Assembly (NCBI GenBank): GCA_029204225.1
Contig: CM055102.1
Coordinates: 894,839-958,838, forward strand
Direction of reading: 5' to 3'
DNA: 64,000 nt
From: Diphasiastrum complanatum
Taxonomy: Eukaryota > Streptophyta > Lycopodiopsida > Lycopodiales > Lycopodiaceae
The translations under genes were made by a program, and so were the position numbers. Below, piece by piece: positions 63,536 through 64,000 of this stretch. The notes beneath the pieces are model-generated. The model saw only the letters and a list, made by a program, of their open reading frames with translations. It made no database searches and was not told the origin of the DNA. Positions within the stretch are counted from its first letter, which is position 1. Each line of letters opens with the position of its first letter.

Positions 63536-64000
63536 CTACAAGCTCAATTTCTAGAATTCTCAGCTCTAACTTCAAGGACACCTTCTAAACACTATGATTC
63601 ATCTCTTTACAAGCTCTAATTTGTGTTCTACAACCTACTACCATCCAATTTTATGAAAAAACAAGCAAAAAACATGATTTTTGGCCTTTTCTCAATTTTT
63701 TTACTATCATAAATTGGAAATTTATGGCTAGAAACATTTTCTCCAACACATGCAAACCAATTTACAGGATTATAACCATCTAATTGATCTGATCTTTCTG
63801 GATTTTGGTTCTTGCTATTTATTTTGTGTCAAAAAGCATGGAAAAACAAGCAATTTTGACTAAAACATAGCCTAGAATCCTAAATCATGGTAAGATCCAA
63901 CATACATCATTAATTTCAACACTAATATGAAAGTACATTTTTCTGGAAAATTCAGATCCATACTAGTTTTAAGTTACACAAGCTAAAGCTCCAAAGCAAC
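63536..64000. other. Unassigned sequence to the window end
   Basis: AT-rich with no coding. It begins at the break of B' and is not seen elsewhere in the window. It may be leader or LTR of another element. Confidence 0.3.

Noticed and set aside
1-64000. CRISPR array, operon or bacterial gene cluster
   Set aside because: All coding is eukaryotic LTR-retrotransposon type with plant PBS. The only regular repeats (CTCAACCG arrays) have irregular spacers and no cas genes.

Overview
This window is nuclear DNA from a land plant with a large, repeat-rich genome. The evidence is the density of Ty1/Copia elements with TGG-TATC-A(G/A)AGC primer-binding sites matching plant initiator tRNA-Met, 5-bp target-site duplications, plant-type Copia polyproteins and remnants of Ty3/Gypsy elements. 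I cannot name the species. No ordinary host gene, tRNA, rRNA or CRISPR array is visible. Almost the whole 64 kb is LTR retrotransposons nested in, truncating or inverting one another. The letters A, B, C and so on used here are local names for element copies or LTR families.

Layout: 1-9351 is a decayed Copia element A, split by the near-complete Copia element B (2169-8246, TSD AGGGC). 9722-13168 is a Copia fragment C of the same family as E, fused at 13169 to a family-K RNase H end and LTR. 14.5-20.9 kb is a patchwork: an LTR with PBS (family O), a Gypsy protease remnant, a second K end, a Copia protease fragment and a Gypsy RT fragment. 20.9-25.1 kb carries family-H LTRs around a decayed coiled-coil ORF (P1). 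25.1-27.35 kb is Copia fragment I with an internal inversion. 27.35-29.3 kb holds arrays built on a CTCAACCG core and a Gypsy gag. 29.36-38.76 kb is a long decayed ORF of unknown function (P2), interrupted by Copia element E (32476-38605). 39.1-39.7 kb is LTR-like. 39.7-51.26 kb is element G, a non-autonomous element whose left LTR contains the intact, very young Copia element F (40030-46460, TSD ATTAT). 51.3-57.9 kb holds an H LTR, a defective K element lacking RT, and more K LTR. The rest is truncated L and G LTRs, another CTCAACCG-type array (opposite strand), a gag start (M) and an inverted copy of B (B').

The main points are these. F has one uninterrupted 1317-codon gag-pol frame and LTRs that differ at one visible base. 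G has, in place of gag-pol, a single open 610-codon frame made of reworked Copia pieces, with the integrase-RT linker region duplicated. The palindrome CACACGTGTG recurs in LTRs or leaders of at least five otherwise different families. Several rearrangements (an inversion inside I, an inverted-repeat-bounded insertion inside K, a chimeric H LTR) can be read base by base. Ranked by LTR divergence, F is youngest, then B, then E, then G.
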